Source: Saccharina japonica (taxonomy: Eukaryota > Sar > Phaeophyceae > Laminariales > Laminariaceae). From it: 64,000 nt of DNA. Under the pieces are notes generated by a model, which made no database searches, was not told where the DNA came from, and saw only the letters and a program-made list of their open reading frames with translations. The DNA lies in the NCBI GenBank assembly GCA_008828725.1, contig MEHQ01001588.1:259001-323000 (forward strand), written 5' to 3'. The position numbers were made by a program, and so were the translations under genes. Shown here in pieces: positions 12,799 through 23,240 of this stretch. How positions within the stretch are numbered: the first letter of the stretch is position 1; each line of letters starts with the position of its first letter.

Positions 12799-13352
12799 GA
12801 ACTGCGCGTCGTCCGACAAGATCTTTTCGCGTACACAGCGAAACACCAGGACGTCCTGGCGGGGGAGTATGGTCCCTAGATATTTCAAGCGACCATGGCG
12901 TCAACTGATCAGGATTTCGTGGGCGTGGCCAGAGGGATCACAGGTGTGGCTGCCGCTATCAAGTCATTGTACCCAAACGGTCCACCCGTGCCGAATCAGA
13001 ATGTTCCAGATTTGCGGTCGCCGGATTGTTCGAGGACTCGCTCAGCTATCGAATTAAAGGGGTTCAGCAACAGGTCCTATTCCAGTCAGGAGTTGGTGTG
13101 GCAAGGAAGCGGAGCGGGGAAGGTGGAGGGTCGCTAGGAAAGAGAAGGTTCGCGCCGTCGGGGGGGAGGAATGCTGTATTCGCGGCAGCCAGCGCAGGCG
13201 ACACAAGCTTCTCAAGCGTGTATCGCAATGTCGAGACCGAGAACGTCAGAAGCCATCTGGGTGTCCACGTGGCACGTGTATACAGTACTGGAAGAGTGAG
13301 GGATGCTCGTTGGGCCAATTGCGTCGTTTCAAGCACGATTTACAGGCGTTGA
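12799..13352 (+). pseudogene. Continuation of the unidentified coding block, two frames
   Basis: After the acceptor-like site at 12798, a second frame begins ELRVVRQDLFAYTAKHQD. It crosses a TAG at 12877 and contains an ATG at 12895 in strong context (gaccATGGcg) followed by ASTDQDFVGVARGITGVAA. Near 13000 coding character moves to a third frame, RFAVAGLFEDSLSYRIKG, which stays open to TGA 13350. The change happens without an obvious GT-AG intron, so either a frameshift or a very short intron must be invoked. Product unknown. An independent protein starting at 12895 is possible, because it overlaps the upstream frame's stop at 12906. Confidence 0.38.
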
Positions 13353-13721
13353 AGAGCACTTCCGGGGGGGAGGGGGCATCATCGGGAGGTTTCGGGTTTG
13401 GGGGTAGATTCGGACAAGGAGTAGGGGGAGGAGGGAGCGGAAGAGGAGGGGCGGCGCCGTTAAGGGGTTCCTTCGGTTCGGCTTCAATGTTTGGGGGCGG
13501 GGGTGGTCTTGGTGGCCGGGGGTGCGGTGGTGTTACTGGCGGATGAGGACACGGGCTCCGTTCGTTAACGGGGCCAACAACGATTCAACGAGCATCCGCG
13601 GTACTGCAGGGAGGGATATGGCGAGCAGCGTCGTGGACTACTAACTTGGACGGGTCGTCTAGGTCGGTAGAGCACCCGGGCGTGCATCCTCCGAAGCATG
13701 TTTCGTTGAAGGATGTGATGG
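13310..13721 (+). pseudogene. Gly-rich tail of the unidentified coding block
   Basis: A frame from 13310 is rich in Gly, Phe and Arg (GGFGFGGRFGQG type), meets TGA at 13544, and continues in the same frame with ordinary composition up to a GTGAGT donor-like site at about 13722. It overlaps the previous block by about 40 bp in another frame. Gly/Phe/Arg-rich tails are common in RNA-binding and structural proteins, but nothing here fixes a function. Confidence 0.3.
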
Positions 13722-13829
13722 GTGAGTGACAGGGCGGTACAAGTATTTAACGTATATTGGATACGATATGCAAGGCGCTTCGCGTAACCGCCCGCTAAGC
13801 TCGCTCATCAAGGACACAACATAGTGAGA

Positions 13830-14640
13830 AAGAAAATTACAGATGGCACAGAAATTTAGGAGGAAACAGGCGACATTCAAATGCGAAGATCTCCATGCTC
13901 CAGGAAAAAAAATCCTGCTGGGTGCGATTTGCACCTTTGCTTGAGTATATCTGGTAGTACAGTCCTTCGTACTTTGTACGTATGTACGATCGAGAATGCA
14001 CAGCACGGTCGTCAAGTTGTGAAATAATAAAAAGGAAATAGACAAGACTGAGAAAGACGTACACACTCGTACTCACACAACCCGGCAGAAACGAAGAATG
14101 TTAACGAAAACAAGGTTCGGAACAATTTCAAAAACAACTGAACACGAGAAAATATTTTAAAAAATAAACCCCGTCGGGCCGTCGGGTCTGTGATGATTGC
14201 GCCCCTCAAAAACAAAGTTGGAACGTCTGTCACGTTTTGTCAGTCTCGACGCTTCCCGCCCCACCGCGATCCCCTTGCCATCGACCGCGATAAGCTTGCC
14301 ATCGAATCGGGTCGGGTCGAGGTCTGCTGCCTCTCTCTGCCCCGGTGCTCACCGTGGCCCTTGTTCGCCCGCTCGACAACGATAGTGTTGACACAGCGTG
14401 GCTTTCTCCCTGTAAAAAACAGTTGTCCGAGAAATAAGCACCTGTTGAGTGTTACTCTACAGACGTAAACGGCCCTTATAATGTCGCATATGCTGGATTG
14501 ATCGCAGCCGCAGCAAAGCAGACCAAGCCTCTTCATGTCCCTCGTGTCCCGAAGCTCAGGAGAGTAATTGAAAGAGGCGGTGTTAAAGTGGGGGGCCCGA
14601 GAGGCCAGGGACGGGTCGACCCAGTTATCCCAGGAGAAAG
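13830..14640 (-). mobile_element. M1 repeat module, copy A (internally shortened)
   Basis: Read on the minus strand it parallels 26040-27228: it begins with GGCCTCTCGGGCCCCC near 14610, passes the block coding NTIVVERANKGHGEHR (14370-14420), and later the CTTGACGACCGTGCTGTGC and CATGGAG blocks (about 13890-14020). The copy is shorter and more diverged than copy B. Confidence 0.7.
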
Positions 14641-14671
14641 TGTCTATAAGTATTTATATATGTAATTGTCA

Positions 14672-14950
14672 TACAAGGTTCCCCTCCGGGACGCGCCTAG
14701 GGGATTGACGCAAAAACGATTTGCAAACCATACAGAGCGCGCTGTTGTATCCCACGCATGCATATGGTATGATAGTACGATGTTATGAAATATTTGCATA
14801 TATCCGTACACGTAAACGAATTTTTAAGAATGTATCTACGCACTTTTAGCGACAAAAACACTTGAAAATAGTGGGGAACCTTTACTTTTGACTCTATCGT
14901 TTTTAACAGATTTTGTTATTCATTCCGCCAAACATTTTGTCATCATGTTT
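14672..14950 (+). repeat. M2 repeat: TACAAGG hairpin plus Y/V body, copy 1
   Basis: TACAAGGTTCCCCTCCGGG starts an imperfect hairpin (TCCCCT pairing with AGGGGA). Then comes TACGATGTTATGAAAT, and a tail with CGCCAAACATTTTGTCATC that is shared with 27229-27620 and with the minus-strand copy 44690-45303. Confidence 0.75.
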
Positions 14951-15725
14951 GTCAGTGCGTTCATGTAGATGCTCGAGATACATTGGAAGGGGCGAGGGAA
15001 TTATCATGGCTGGCTTGTAATCACAGCTTATCTTCCGTATAGGAGACCCCTTGCTTTATCTGAACCATCTGGCGATGGGAGACTAAAAAGGCTAAAGCTG
15101 ATGTGTGAGCGAGTCCGGACGAGAGCGCCGGGAGAGTGGGAGGATAAGGGGCAGGGGCTCCGACTCAAGGCAGCAGAGCCCTTGCTACCACTAATAGCCT
15201 GCTAGACGGGTAACTATTTGTTATATCTATCAACCCACTAGACGGGCGGGTATTATATTACCCTCGGGAACTATCCCATGATGCTTAGCTATCCCTGAAC
15301 CATCGTCTATCCGGTCTAGAAGGGGTAATACCAACCCTGTTGTGTTCTAACAGCTGAGTCTACGGGTTCTCTTGTCTTTAAGGAATACTTTGATACTCAG
15401 AACATGCTTACGAAGCCTCGATGCTACTGCCTATCTGATCTACCAAGGAATCTTCAGTACTCGAAAACAAACATAAGATGGCACAAGGCTTTGGAGTCGT
15501 ACGATTATCTCTTGACCATTCTATAGCCCTAGAGCGCCGCATCACATTTATGCATATCTTTGGTTTCGTGCTCGAACTGAAGAAGGTCTGCCTCTCCCGC
15601 GAAAGACCTAATATTTTCGATACCAAAAATCGTTTGAAAGCACTCCACGCGTGACACGCTGCACACACCCGTGGCACACACCACACACGGGACACAGCAG
15701 TACGGTAGTTAGAACATAGTATTTA
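14951..15725. other. No gene recognised
   Basis: Frames at 14969-15205 (plus) and 15408-15695 (minus) have normal composition but no motif, splice context or second copy. A short direct repeat of CTAGACGGG occurs at about 15203 and 15238. Confidence 0.4.
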
Positions 15726-16325
15726 TATACACGGGCTTCGCTCCGCGGGCGGCTGGCGCCGCCCGCTACGCTCGTGCAGGGAGAGGGGCAGAAAAGGCCC
15801 ATGATATTTGATGTAGTGCAAGCAAGCACCGACTTGAAAATGGCAAGAGGTTCATGGTGCACAGCGAAGAAACGGCGGACTTGACATGCGTGCAAAACAT
15901 GCCCGGGATGCACATTACTGTAGCTCCATGCTCCAGGACAACAAAGCTGTATGTTCGAAAGAAAAAGCATAGCAACACGGCCCACAGCACGGCGCTACGC
16001 CGCCTGCTGTGGTGGGTGTGATTTGTGTTTTTTTCTTGATTATGTGTGGTAGTACAACAAAACAACGGTGGTGGTAGTACTGCATACTTTGTATGTGTGA
16101 AACAGAAAGCGCAGCGCAGCACGGTCGTCAAGTTGTGAAGTACGAAAATCAGAAAATCAACAAAACTGAGAAATACGTACACATTTGTACGTACGTACAT
16201 ACGAGTACTCGTACTTGAACAAAACGGCAAGAGCGAAAAACAAAAAACAAAAAAAACGGTCCGAAAAAATTGAAAAAGAAAATTGGTTTTGAGAACAAAT
16301 CCCATCGGGCCCATTGCGCCGCAAA
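15726..16325 (-). mobile_element. M1 repeat module, copy D (distal half)
   Basis: Inverse copy of 26650-27228. On the minus strand it runs from the GCGGCGCAATGGG block through a TACGAGTACG-rich stretch, TCACAACTTGACGACCGTGC and CTGGAGCATGGAGC. It ends in the hairpin GCGGGCGGC-gcca-GCCGCCCGC followed by GGAGCGAAGCCCGTGTA. The proximal half found in copies B and C is missing. Confidence 0.8.
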
Positions 16326-16335
16326 AATATATATA

Positions 16336-16450
16336 TACAAGGTTCCCCTCCGGGACGTGCCTAGGGGAGTGGCGCAAGGACAAATCGAGAATCTACGCAT
16401 ATCATATTGTATACTGGTATTACATAAATACGACGTTATGAAATCCTTAT
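16336..16450 (+). repeat. M2 repeat, copy 2 (short)
   Basis: TACAAGGTTCCCCTCCGGG followed by GGGGAGTGGCGCAAGGAC, then GTATACTGGTATTACATAA and TACGACGTTATGAAAT. It is preceded by (AT)n and immediately followed by a (GATGAT)n stretch at 16470-16497. Confidence 0.8.
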
Positions 16451-16510
16451 TATTTAATACGCTTCGGTGACGCCGGTGATGATGATGATGATGATGTCGT
16501 TTGGGATCTT

Positions 16511-16790
16511 CAGGACTATGCCGGTTTCGGTATGCCCCGCGGGAGACCGGCTCTACCGGGCGCCACCCGACCCCGATCGGCACCTCACCACCGCCCCGGC
16601 CGCCCCACGCGTCGACCCTCGGCGACCCCGGCGAGAGAACGGGCCCCGGTGCCGAACTCGGGCAGAGGAGATCGGGGAAAGGCGGCCTCCCGGGGACGGC
16701 TCGCTCCGTCCCCTGGAACGGGGCGGATCCGCGGGAGAGGAGGGGTTCCCAGCGTTTTCGGAGGTCTTTCCCGCGCGGGGTCTAACCCAC
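16511..16790 (+). repeat. GC-rich 280-bp dispersed repeat, copy 1
   Basis: Begins GACTATGCCGGTTTCGG and ends GCGGGGTCTAACCC. A second copy in the same orientation lies at 41413-41690. Both keep an open frame of about 95 codons (MPRGRPALPGATRPRSAPH here), Pro/Arg/Gly-rich. At about 70% GC an open frame is easily kept by chance, so a structured RNA or plain repeat is equally possible. Confidence 0.7.
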
Positions 16791-17604
16791 TATCCACACT
16801 AATTGGTAGAGGCAATTTTATGTGAGTGGTGGGGCCTGGAAAATCGTGATTTAGACCAATCACGAGCACGAACAAATCGTAAAAATCGTGACGTAGACCT
16901 ATCACGCAGCACGAAAAATTGCAAAATTATCAATCCCGCCGCCGAACGCAGCACGGCGGCGCGCACGCAGAAGCGCCTCTCACAGAGGTTAGAAAGCTCG
17001 ATGGAGGAAGCATCTGAGGACCCCGAGGCCAACCCCGACACCAGGGACACAACATAAGTTGATGCAGGGACACAAAATAAGTTGATGCATTCGGTGGCTG
17101 GTCAATCGAGGAAGAAGCTGCGGTGGCTTGGAGGCGGCTGCAAGAGAAGAACGAGAGAAAGAAAAAGCGGCCAGAGATCGACAAGAACACATCGAGGTGG
17201 AGGTAGCGAGGTGCGAGGAGGTGCTGCGGGACACCAGAACTGGCAAGCAAGGACGCCACAAGTGAGTAACACAAGCGTGTGCATTGTCCTGTGGCGTTGT
17301 CGGGGTTGGATGTCTGGCGTACCGCAGGTTCGTTGCATTATTTTGTGCATCCAGCAATGACCAGGTACCACTCTGGCCGGAAATATAACCGCTGTTTGAT
17401 ATTGATATCATAGCCTAAACGGTGATTATATATGTCTGTCACCTGGTCTCCGGAGTACCAGGTATCGTATGTATACGAGGTTTGATACCAGTACGACTAT
17501 CAGCACCAGGTGCCTGGTACCTGTACCGTAGTACCTGGTAGTCTTTAGAGTCTGCGGATGGCACGCGCTTGTATGTACTGGTGCGTGTAGTTGTCTGTTA
17601 TTAG

Positions 17605-18318
17605 GTCAACACAGCAGTCGACGTGCAGACTCCTTCTCTTCGCTCGGCGTCAGTCGCTTCCAACTCAGTACGTACTGATGCAGTCCAATACACCGACTTG
17701 TTGATGCATCTGATGGTCGGCACCAGTTTTTTTTACTGTGTCGAAAGTGTAACGTCCAAACTCCAGACTGAAGGATCGAAGTCGCTCGCATCCTGTGTAT
17801 CCCGTTCGCTGCGGTTCTATTGTGAGCGAAGGAAGGCCATACAGTCCACCAGAGATAAAGCGAATGGCGAGCTGGAATACCTGCAGAACGGTATCCTTCC
17901 TGGTGAGCGGGCGCATCAACCACGACCGACAGCGGACTACTTGCGAAAAATTGGAGCGAGTATGTTCGCTCACCATCTTGCTGCTCCTACGACTATTCGG
18001 CCGATGAGCTTGGCTGGTGAGCGGGCACAACCTACGCATCGCGCTTCAAGGGGAGTTGGACAACGGACTGACCGTTTGCGCGATAGACACGGCAATGGTG
18101 GAGGTGGAGCTGGAGACAAAGATTCGGGGGGAAGGTGTTCAGGTTGGGAGGAGGAGGAGGAGGAGGGGGAGGAGAGGGGGGAGGAGTAGGAGGAGGAGGA
18201 GGCGGATAAGGCGAAGGAGGGGGTCGTGGGTGAAGGAGGCGACAAGAAAGTGGACAAGGAGGCCGAGGAAGCGTTCTACTTCAACATGTCGCCGGCGGTG
18301 AAAGCACGGTGTGCGCAG
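17605..18318 (+). CDS. Unidentified gene, candidate exon A
   Basis: Bounded by an acceptor-like TCTGTTATTAG ending at 17604 and an excellent donor, GCGCAG|GTAAGA, at 18318/18319. The frame has ordinary composition first (RRKAIQSTRDKANGELEYL near 17840-17890), then a Gly/Glu-rich run, then KKVDKEAEEAFYFNMSPAV before the donor. One TAG at 18187 interrupts the Glu-rich run and the frame continues unchanged on both sides. If TAG means Gln here, the exon is fully open. I do not recognise a domain; the acidic, Lys-rich end suggests a coiled or disordered linker. Upstream, another exon-like stretch may end at the GTGAGT at 17262. Confidence 0.45.
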
Positions 18319-18475
18319 GTAAGAAGACTTTCCCCTGTTGGGCTCACGAACACCTGTATACCTAGTACAGCAGTAGTACTCCTGCTGCTGTTGTACTTCT
18401 GCTGCTGTTGTCTGCACGCACTGACGAGTCGCTTGCAGCATGGTATACTTGTCTCCTCTCTTTTCCTTTGTGCAG

Positions 18476-18759
18476 GTTGTACTTGCTTGCCGGCATGGAG
18501 GATTGGCGAAGATGCAGTCACCCGTCATCCGACGACCCGGTGAAGTCCTCGTCGAACACACGCCTGGAAGGGCATCTCCATCCGACCGTCTACGCATACG
18601 CCAACCATCTGTAGTTCGCCTCACAGGGTGTGCCGCACCAACCCCCGTGCAAGAAGCATGGATGGAAGGCCGTGGAAGACGGGCAGGTATTAACTGGCAA
18701 TACTGTACTGCTGTGTTGCTGTCGGAAAACCATTTGTCGGACGGCACCTCTGTGGAAGG
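18476..18759 (+). CDS. Unidentified gene, candidate exon B
   Basis: Preceded by a pyrimidine-rich acceptor (CTCTTTTCCTTTGTGCAG, ending 18475) and followed by the donor GG|GTAAGA at 18760. The frame entered in phase 0 from exon A is open throughout and leaves in phase 2. An alternative frame (through MEDWRRC at about 18495, crossing TAG 18612) also has coding-like composition and runs into a CAG|GTATTA donor at 18686, so the true frame is uncertain. No domain recognised. Confidence 0.35.
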
Positions 18760-18901
18760 GTAAGAATACGCACTCGTAATTACGAACCCTGTACAGGATA
18801 GCGAGGCGCCTCAGGCGGATGATGATTGATTGCTCTCCGTTCTCAGGTGATCAGCTAGGGGTTTCGGGTGTCAGCGAGGACTGGTGAATGATCGGCACTA
18901 G

Positions 18902-18944
18902 ACATATCTGCAAGCTCTGCCACCTTGACCATGACAAGTTAAAG
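18902..18944 (+). CDS. Unidentified gene, candidate microexon C (CxxC)
   Basis: A 43-nt block between CGGCACTAG (acceptor) and TTAAAG|GTGGGT (donor). Entered in phase 2 it reads HICKLCHLDHDKLK and leaves in phase 0, matching both neighbours. The CxxC followed by His residues resembles half of a small zinc-binding knuckle. Phase agreement on both sides is the main support. Confidence 0.35.
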
Positions 18945-19009
18945 GTGGGTGAATCCGTGCTGATGTGTGCATAGTGTCTCGTGTCATTGGTGCAGCAATG
19001 ACTTGTTTT

Positions 19010-19345
19010 TATCCATTTTTTTTCCATCCCATTTATTATCTTCGCATTTCTTTATTTCTCCCTCCCTAGTCGTAACTCAGATCCGGGGTCACAAGGTAGG
19101 CTCCTCTCCCTCCCCCCGCACTACGGTTCTTGCCTTGATTTTTATCGCGCAGAGGGTTCCGCCTTCCCAACGCTCGTCGATGTTCATCGAATTTTGCTAA
19201 CTCACGCTCTCGCGCTTTCCGCTAGTCAAGATATTGTTTTACGAGAAAAAGTCCCTACGAGCATGCACTTGGGGGGGCTCGAACTCACGATGTTGAATTT
19301 AACAGGCTTCATGGTTACCTGCTACCATGCATTGACTATCAGTGG
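19010..19345 (-). mobile_element. tRNA-derived SINE, copy 1
   Basis: On the minus strand, a tRNA-like head lies at about 19268-19345: A-box-like TGGTAGCAGG, an anticodon-loop-like CTGTTAA that would read GTT (Asn), and B-box GAGTTCGAGCC. A body follows with CGTAGTGCGGGG, GACCCCGGATCTGAGTTACG and AATAAATGGGATGG, ending in A-rich sequence near 19010. The head does not form a full cloverleaf, so it is not a working tRNA. It sits in the candidate intron 18945-19665. Confidence 0.8.
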
Positions 19346-19364
19346 TTGACCACAAAATCATTCC

Positions 19365-19505
19365 CCCCCCCCCACCCCATTCATTATATTTGCCCTTCTT
19401 TTCTCTCTCCCTCTTCACTCGTAACTCAGATCCGGGGTCACATAGTAGGCTCCTATCCCCCCTCTCCACTACAGTAGTGCCTTGTATTTTTGTCGTGAGA
19501 AATTT
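19365..19505 (-). mobile_element. SINE, 5'-truncated copy 2
   Basis: A tail-only copy of the same SINE, with GACCCCGGATCTGAGTTACG and the AATGAATGGGGTGG end running into a C/G homopolymer at 19364-19374. It lacks the tRNA-like head, as expected for truncated retroposition. Confidence 0.75.
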
Positions 19506-19665
19506 TTGACACTTTTTCCGTACCTGCTTACCATTTCTTAAAGTGGCTTATATATTTTGTATTACAAAAGTGGCTTATATTTTTTGTCGGACTGGTAAAT
19601 ATATCGAGTATCCTATCAAATGTGCATGCAATATAGCTTAGGGTTTCGGTGTTTTTTGTGTGCAG

Positions 19666-19828
19666 GCCCGTGTTCAGGAGTGGAAGGGCAAAGACGTCGA
19701 GAAGCAACGGCGAGTAGCCGAATTGAAGGGTCACTCCGAAAAGTTCACATCGTAAGACCCGGGCGTCACGCAGATGTACAGTGAACGGTTCCCAAGACTC
19801 TCGGCAACGACCCATCATCTGCTGGCTT
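19666..19828 (+). CDS. Unidentified gene, candidate exon D (charged helix)
   Basis: Acceptor TTTTTTGTGTGCAG ends at 19665. Entered in phase 0 from exon C, the frame reads ARVQEWKGKDVEKQRR and on, a charged, probably helical segment. It meets TAA at 19753; read through, it remains natural-looking up to TAA 19828. The end is uncertain because coding character passes to another frame around 19785-19830. Confidence 0.4.
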
Positions 19829-20399
19829 GGTAACGGAGCTTTCAGTTCGCTCAGAGGCAATGAGTGATGGGCGCACGTCTCTGCTCTTGACGGCCCCGAC
19901 AGGTGAATATTTCGTACGCATGCTCGGACTGTGCGACGGAACAAGGTTGCGAAGTTTCAGCACCGCTACTGACGTCGAGTGGTTGTTGCAGCATCCTGGC
20001 TGTCGCGGTCAGTACCCTCACATCACTGCCCGTGCTTTGCGATGCGGCGTTTTTTTGCTTGAACCAGCTGATAAGAAGTTCGTCGAGGGCGCTACCAAGG
20101 ATGTGCTTGTGTGGTCAAAGCTCAGAAGCCAGGACAAGGACTAGGTCGAACTCATAGAGAGGCTTCGAAGCGGCTTGTACCGACCTTGCGACGATGTCGC
20201 CACTATCGTCCCACCCCACGCGCTCCCACCCCTGCCGCAGAACAAGGCCAGCACCAACAACGACGAGTGTGTGGCTGCAGGCGTGTGCTCTCCGTGTGGC
20301 AGCACGACTGCAAGCACTTGTTCCTCGTGTGGCAGGGGGGGGTGTGGTATCTGCACAGACTTCACTTTGTGCGGCTGGGGATGCCAGAACGGGGGGTGA
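19785..20399 (+). CDS. Unidentified gene, candidate terminal exon E with Cys-rich end
   Basis: Convincing coding frame containing TSLLLTAPTGEYFVRMLG (from about 19880), VEWLLQHPGCRGQY and KKFVEGATKDVLVW. It crosses a single TAG at 20142 between DKD and VELIERLRSG and continues in the same frame to TGA 20397. The last 50 residues are Cys-rich (CSSCGRGGCGIC at about 20317-20350), suggesting a metal-binding tail. No family recognised. Three explanations remain: a pseudogene with one nonsense change, a separate short protein after 20144, or TAG read as Gln. Confidence 0.5.
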
Positions 20400-21570
20400 T
20401 GGTGAAGAAGACTCGTGCCAGGTGTCCTACGTGCAAGCAACGACTGGTTTTGGAGGACTTGTACCGGCACCTGAAGTCGGGGAACTTGTACCTGGTGGTG
20501 GAGGACTCGTATCGGGCTTGGGGGGGTGCTGGTAGGGTGCTGGGTTAGCTGGGCTTGGGGGAGTAGCACCCCAGAAGAAGTACAAGGCGCGCCCGCAAAC
20601 GAGTAACGAGAGATAAAACAAGTGCCGGGCAAAAAAGGCTAGGAAGGAACGGGGCACACCTTTTACCTCTGCGTCGCGGACGCCGGATAGCCCGAATAGT
20701 TTAGGATGGAAGAACAATTAAATAACTCGCCGCATCTGTTTCATGTAATTCGCTAAAGTAGTGACGTCGGTTTGGAACTTCAATGCCTAATCAGTTCAAA
20801 ATGTCCCCTCTTTTGAGCTTTTGTGTTGTTTTATTTTGTTTTTGTCCGTTTTTGGTTCTTCCTGTTTTTTGTATCTTGCTTTTTCATGGAGTGTGTGTTG
20901 CTGTATCAACTGCTATACTATTTATTAGTTGTGCACTGCACTTGTTTTGTATGGTTAGCAAATGATAGGTGGGTTGGGTGGGTGGGTGGGTGGGTGGGTT
21001 ATGGGTGGGTTCGAGGGTGGGTAGATATGGTCGTGTGACGTACCAGCCATAGCCTCGGCGGTCGTTCCACTATTTTTCTACTGGTAGATGATTATTAATG
21101 TATATACGAATCTTACGATATTTTCAGTCTGGACGTATCACATGTATGTGTGATCTAGTTTTCTGCGTTCCTTGGAAGCCTGCTCGGTTATGTCACTGTG
21201 CCTGAAGGGAGTGCGGTTGGAAATGACTCGTACCTTGTACAACACTGCATATGACAACCGCAACCGGTTATATTTTTAATTTTGCCCGATAATTGAGGTA
21301 TACGTATAATATGTACCACGCGACTTTTTTTACAACTGGTGACTTTCATACTGGTCCAATACGTAAATACCTTGCTACCACTCTGGACGGAAATATATAA
21401 GGGCCGTTTGGTATTCGATTCATTTAATACCATAACGATCCCTATAGTTTTTCGTTTAAATTGGTACGAGGTACATTAACACTCCTTATTCGTACGTTTT
21501 TGTTCGTAAACTCAGGTGAGCTATGCTCGTACGTACAAAGATATGATATGTACATGATACTGAGGCGCGC
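20400..21570. other. No gene recognised; (GGGT)n tract and a MITE arm
   Basis: 20971-21025 is a GGGTGGGTGGGT-rich tract able to form G-quadruplexes. 21376-21400 carries the arm TACCACTCTGGACGGAAATA of the small palindromic MITE family seen intact at 36665-36747. Otherwise nothing is supported. Confidence 0.55.
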
Positions 21571-21640
21571 GAAGCGCGAAGCGCGAGCCTTTTTTTCTTG
21601 GTTCTCCAAGGAAAAAAAGCCTCTTCATAGAGGCTTGCGT
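21571..21640. repeat. Adjacent hairpins
   Basis: GAAGCGCGAAGCGCG is followed by an imperfect long stem (AGCCTTTTTTTCTTGG with CCAAGGAAAAAAAGCC) and then a short stem GCCTC-ttcata-GAGGC. This could be a transcription-terminator-like or element-end structure; no flanking element was recognised. Confidence 0.45.
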
Positions 21641-21837
21641 TCTCCGTAGAAACCCATCTATCGTGGTGTTTGCAGACTTCCTCTGTGTGTGTGTTTGCGC
21701 CAGTCAACATCGAAGTTTGTACACCGCATTCAACGTACACGGCACCAACGCCAGTCCCGTCGTACTCTGTGCACGCACACTTTTTAACGAAGTCTTCTCG
21801 TGCTGGTATCGCTTCAACTCGTTCAGAGTTGGTCGAG

Positions 21838-22195
21838 CTAGGTGCGGCAACGTGTGTGTTTTACAGGCACAAATGCCTTTTTTTGAATTTCGGGACGTAA
21901 AACATCATAACGGCTTTTTTATATATATTTTAAAATACGTCACAGCGATGACTTTTTTTTTTTGTTTTCGGAGTTCTATGATGTAGGTGGTATTGTAAGG
22001 CCCACTCTCCTACTACTGATGAGGGGAAGGAGAAGCTCTGCTGTAATGTCGTACAGCAGTAGTTGTGGTGGCACCTGCTACGATAATAGGTGCAGCAACG
22101 TGTGTTTTCGAACAACGCTGTGGGCCATGTTTTTTTGCAGGCACATAAACAGGAACGTAAATCATTACAAGGTTTTTGTTTCTGGAGTTCTACCG
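21838..22195 (+). repeat. Diverged tandem duplication, ~250-bp period
   Basis: AGGTGCGGCAACGTGTGTGTTT at 21838 and AGGTGCAGCAACGTGTGTTTT at 22089 head two copies. Both continue with GCAGGCACA or ACAGGCACA, GGACGTAAA or GGAACGTAAA, and GGAGTTCTA. Confidence 0.65.
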
Positions 22196-23240
22196 AACAC
22201 AACCCAGCTTTCTTCGAACTATGCCGAATATCACTATCATCGTGTTGGGGAACCAGGAGACACGTGTACACAACAGTTTGAGTACGAGTACAAAGGGTTT
22301 AAGGGCTAGACCGACAAGCCGAGCGTACAGTGACGCTGGCCCTGGCCTCATGTGTCCTACTACTGCTGCTGTTGCTGTCGTTCCGTTGCTGTTGTTGCTG
22401 CGGCCGCCACAGCTGCTGCTGATGCTGCTGCTGTATGCTGTACTTGTGCTGTATGCTGTTGATTTTATTTTGTTTCAAGAAATAACCCATACGGCACGTA
22501 TACGTAGATGTTCGTTCATGTTTTGGCTCAGCCCTCAGCACAGCAGTATCCCCCCAGCGTGATGCATCGCAGATTTGACTACTGCAGGTACCCGAGGTCG
22601 CGCCTCATTACCACCAATTACTAGTATATACCAGAGTTAGTTATAAATATCATGTGCGGACGGACACAGCAAAAACAGTCGTATCAACAGTACAACACAC
22701 ATTGATATGCATGGTGGACACATACACCAGCCCAAACGCGACGCCAGGGACGCAGCAGGCAGGCGGGTGGCAAAACGCAACTCCGTATCGAAAACGCCTT
22801 CACAAGTTAAAGAGTTTATTTTTATTTTTATTTTTATTTTTTTCCCAGGCCCCACTACTAAAATTTTTCCCTAATTTCAAGATGAAAAAGATCCAGTCCC
22901 AGTGACTTTAGTTACTGGGCTCTGTCGCGGAAATTATTTAATTCCCCAAATCCCCTGCCTTTCAACTCTGTTTCGAGGTCTAATTCCATCTCTTTTTAGT
23001 AATCCCCTCCCCTACTTAGTTCAACTCCAAACACGATTTAGCTCTGTAGCCCATCAATCCCTCTACTTCATGTTGCACCTGGCATATAAATTTGACTCTG
23101 TAGCCTTTGGCTAAATAAAGTTATACACATTCGATACTTAACCCGACTAGGTAATATCAGCTCTGGGTCGAGTCGATTATTGTGTCGGACGTACTCGTAC
23201 TGAGCGTTACATGGGAAGTGGGAAGTGCAGAAGTGCAAAG
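22196..23240. other. No gene recognised; CTG run and (TTTTTA)n
   Basis: 22360-22460 is CTGCTG-rich. 22812-22845 is a pure TTTTTATTTTTA run. The remainder shows no supported gene. Confidence 0.5.

Noticed and set aside
15766..16383. 205-codon minus-strand frame
   Set aside because: Lies within a dispersed M1 copy plus an M2 hairpin, low-complexity Phe/Ser/Thr content, not conserved as a frame in copy B.
17606..18039. Minus-strand frames opposite exon A (possible reverse transcriptase fragment)
   Set aside because: The LYGLP-like motif alone is insufficient; no catalytic F/Y-x-D-D; the plus-strand splice signals explain the region better.
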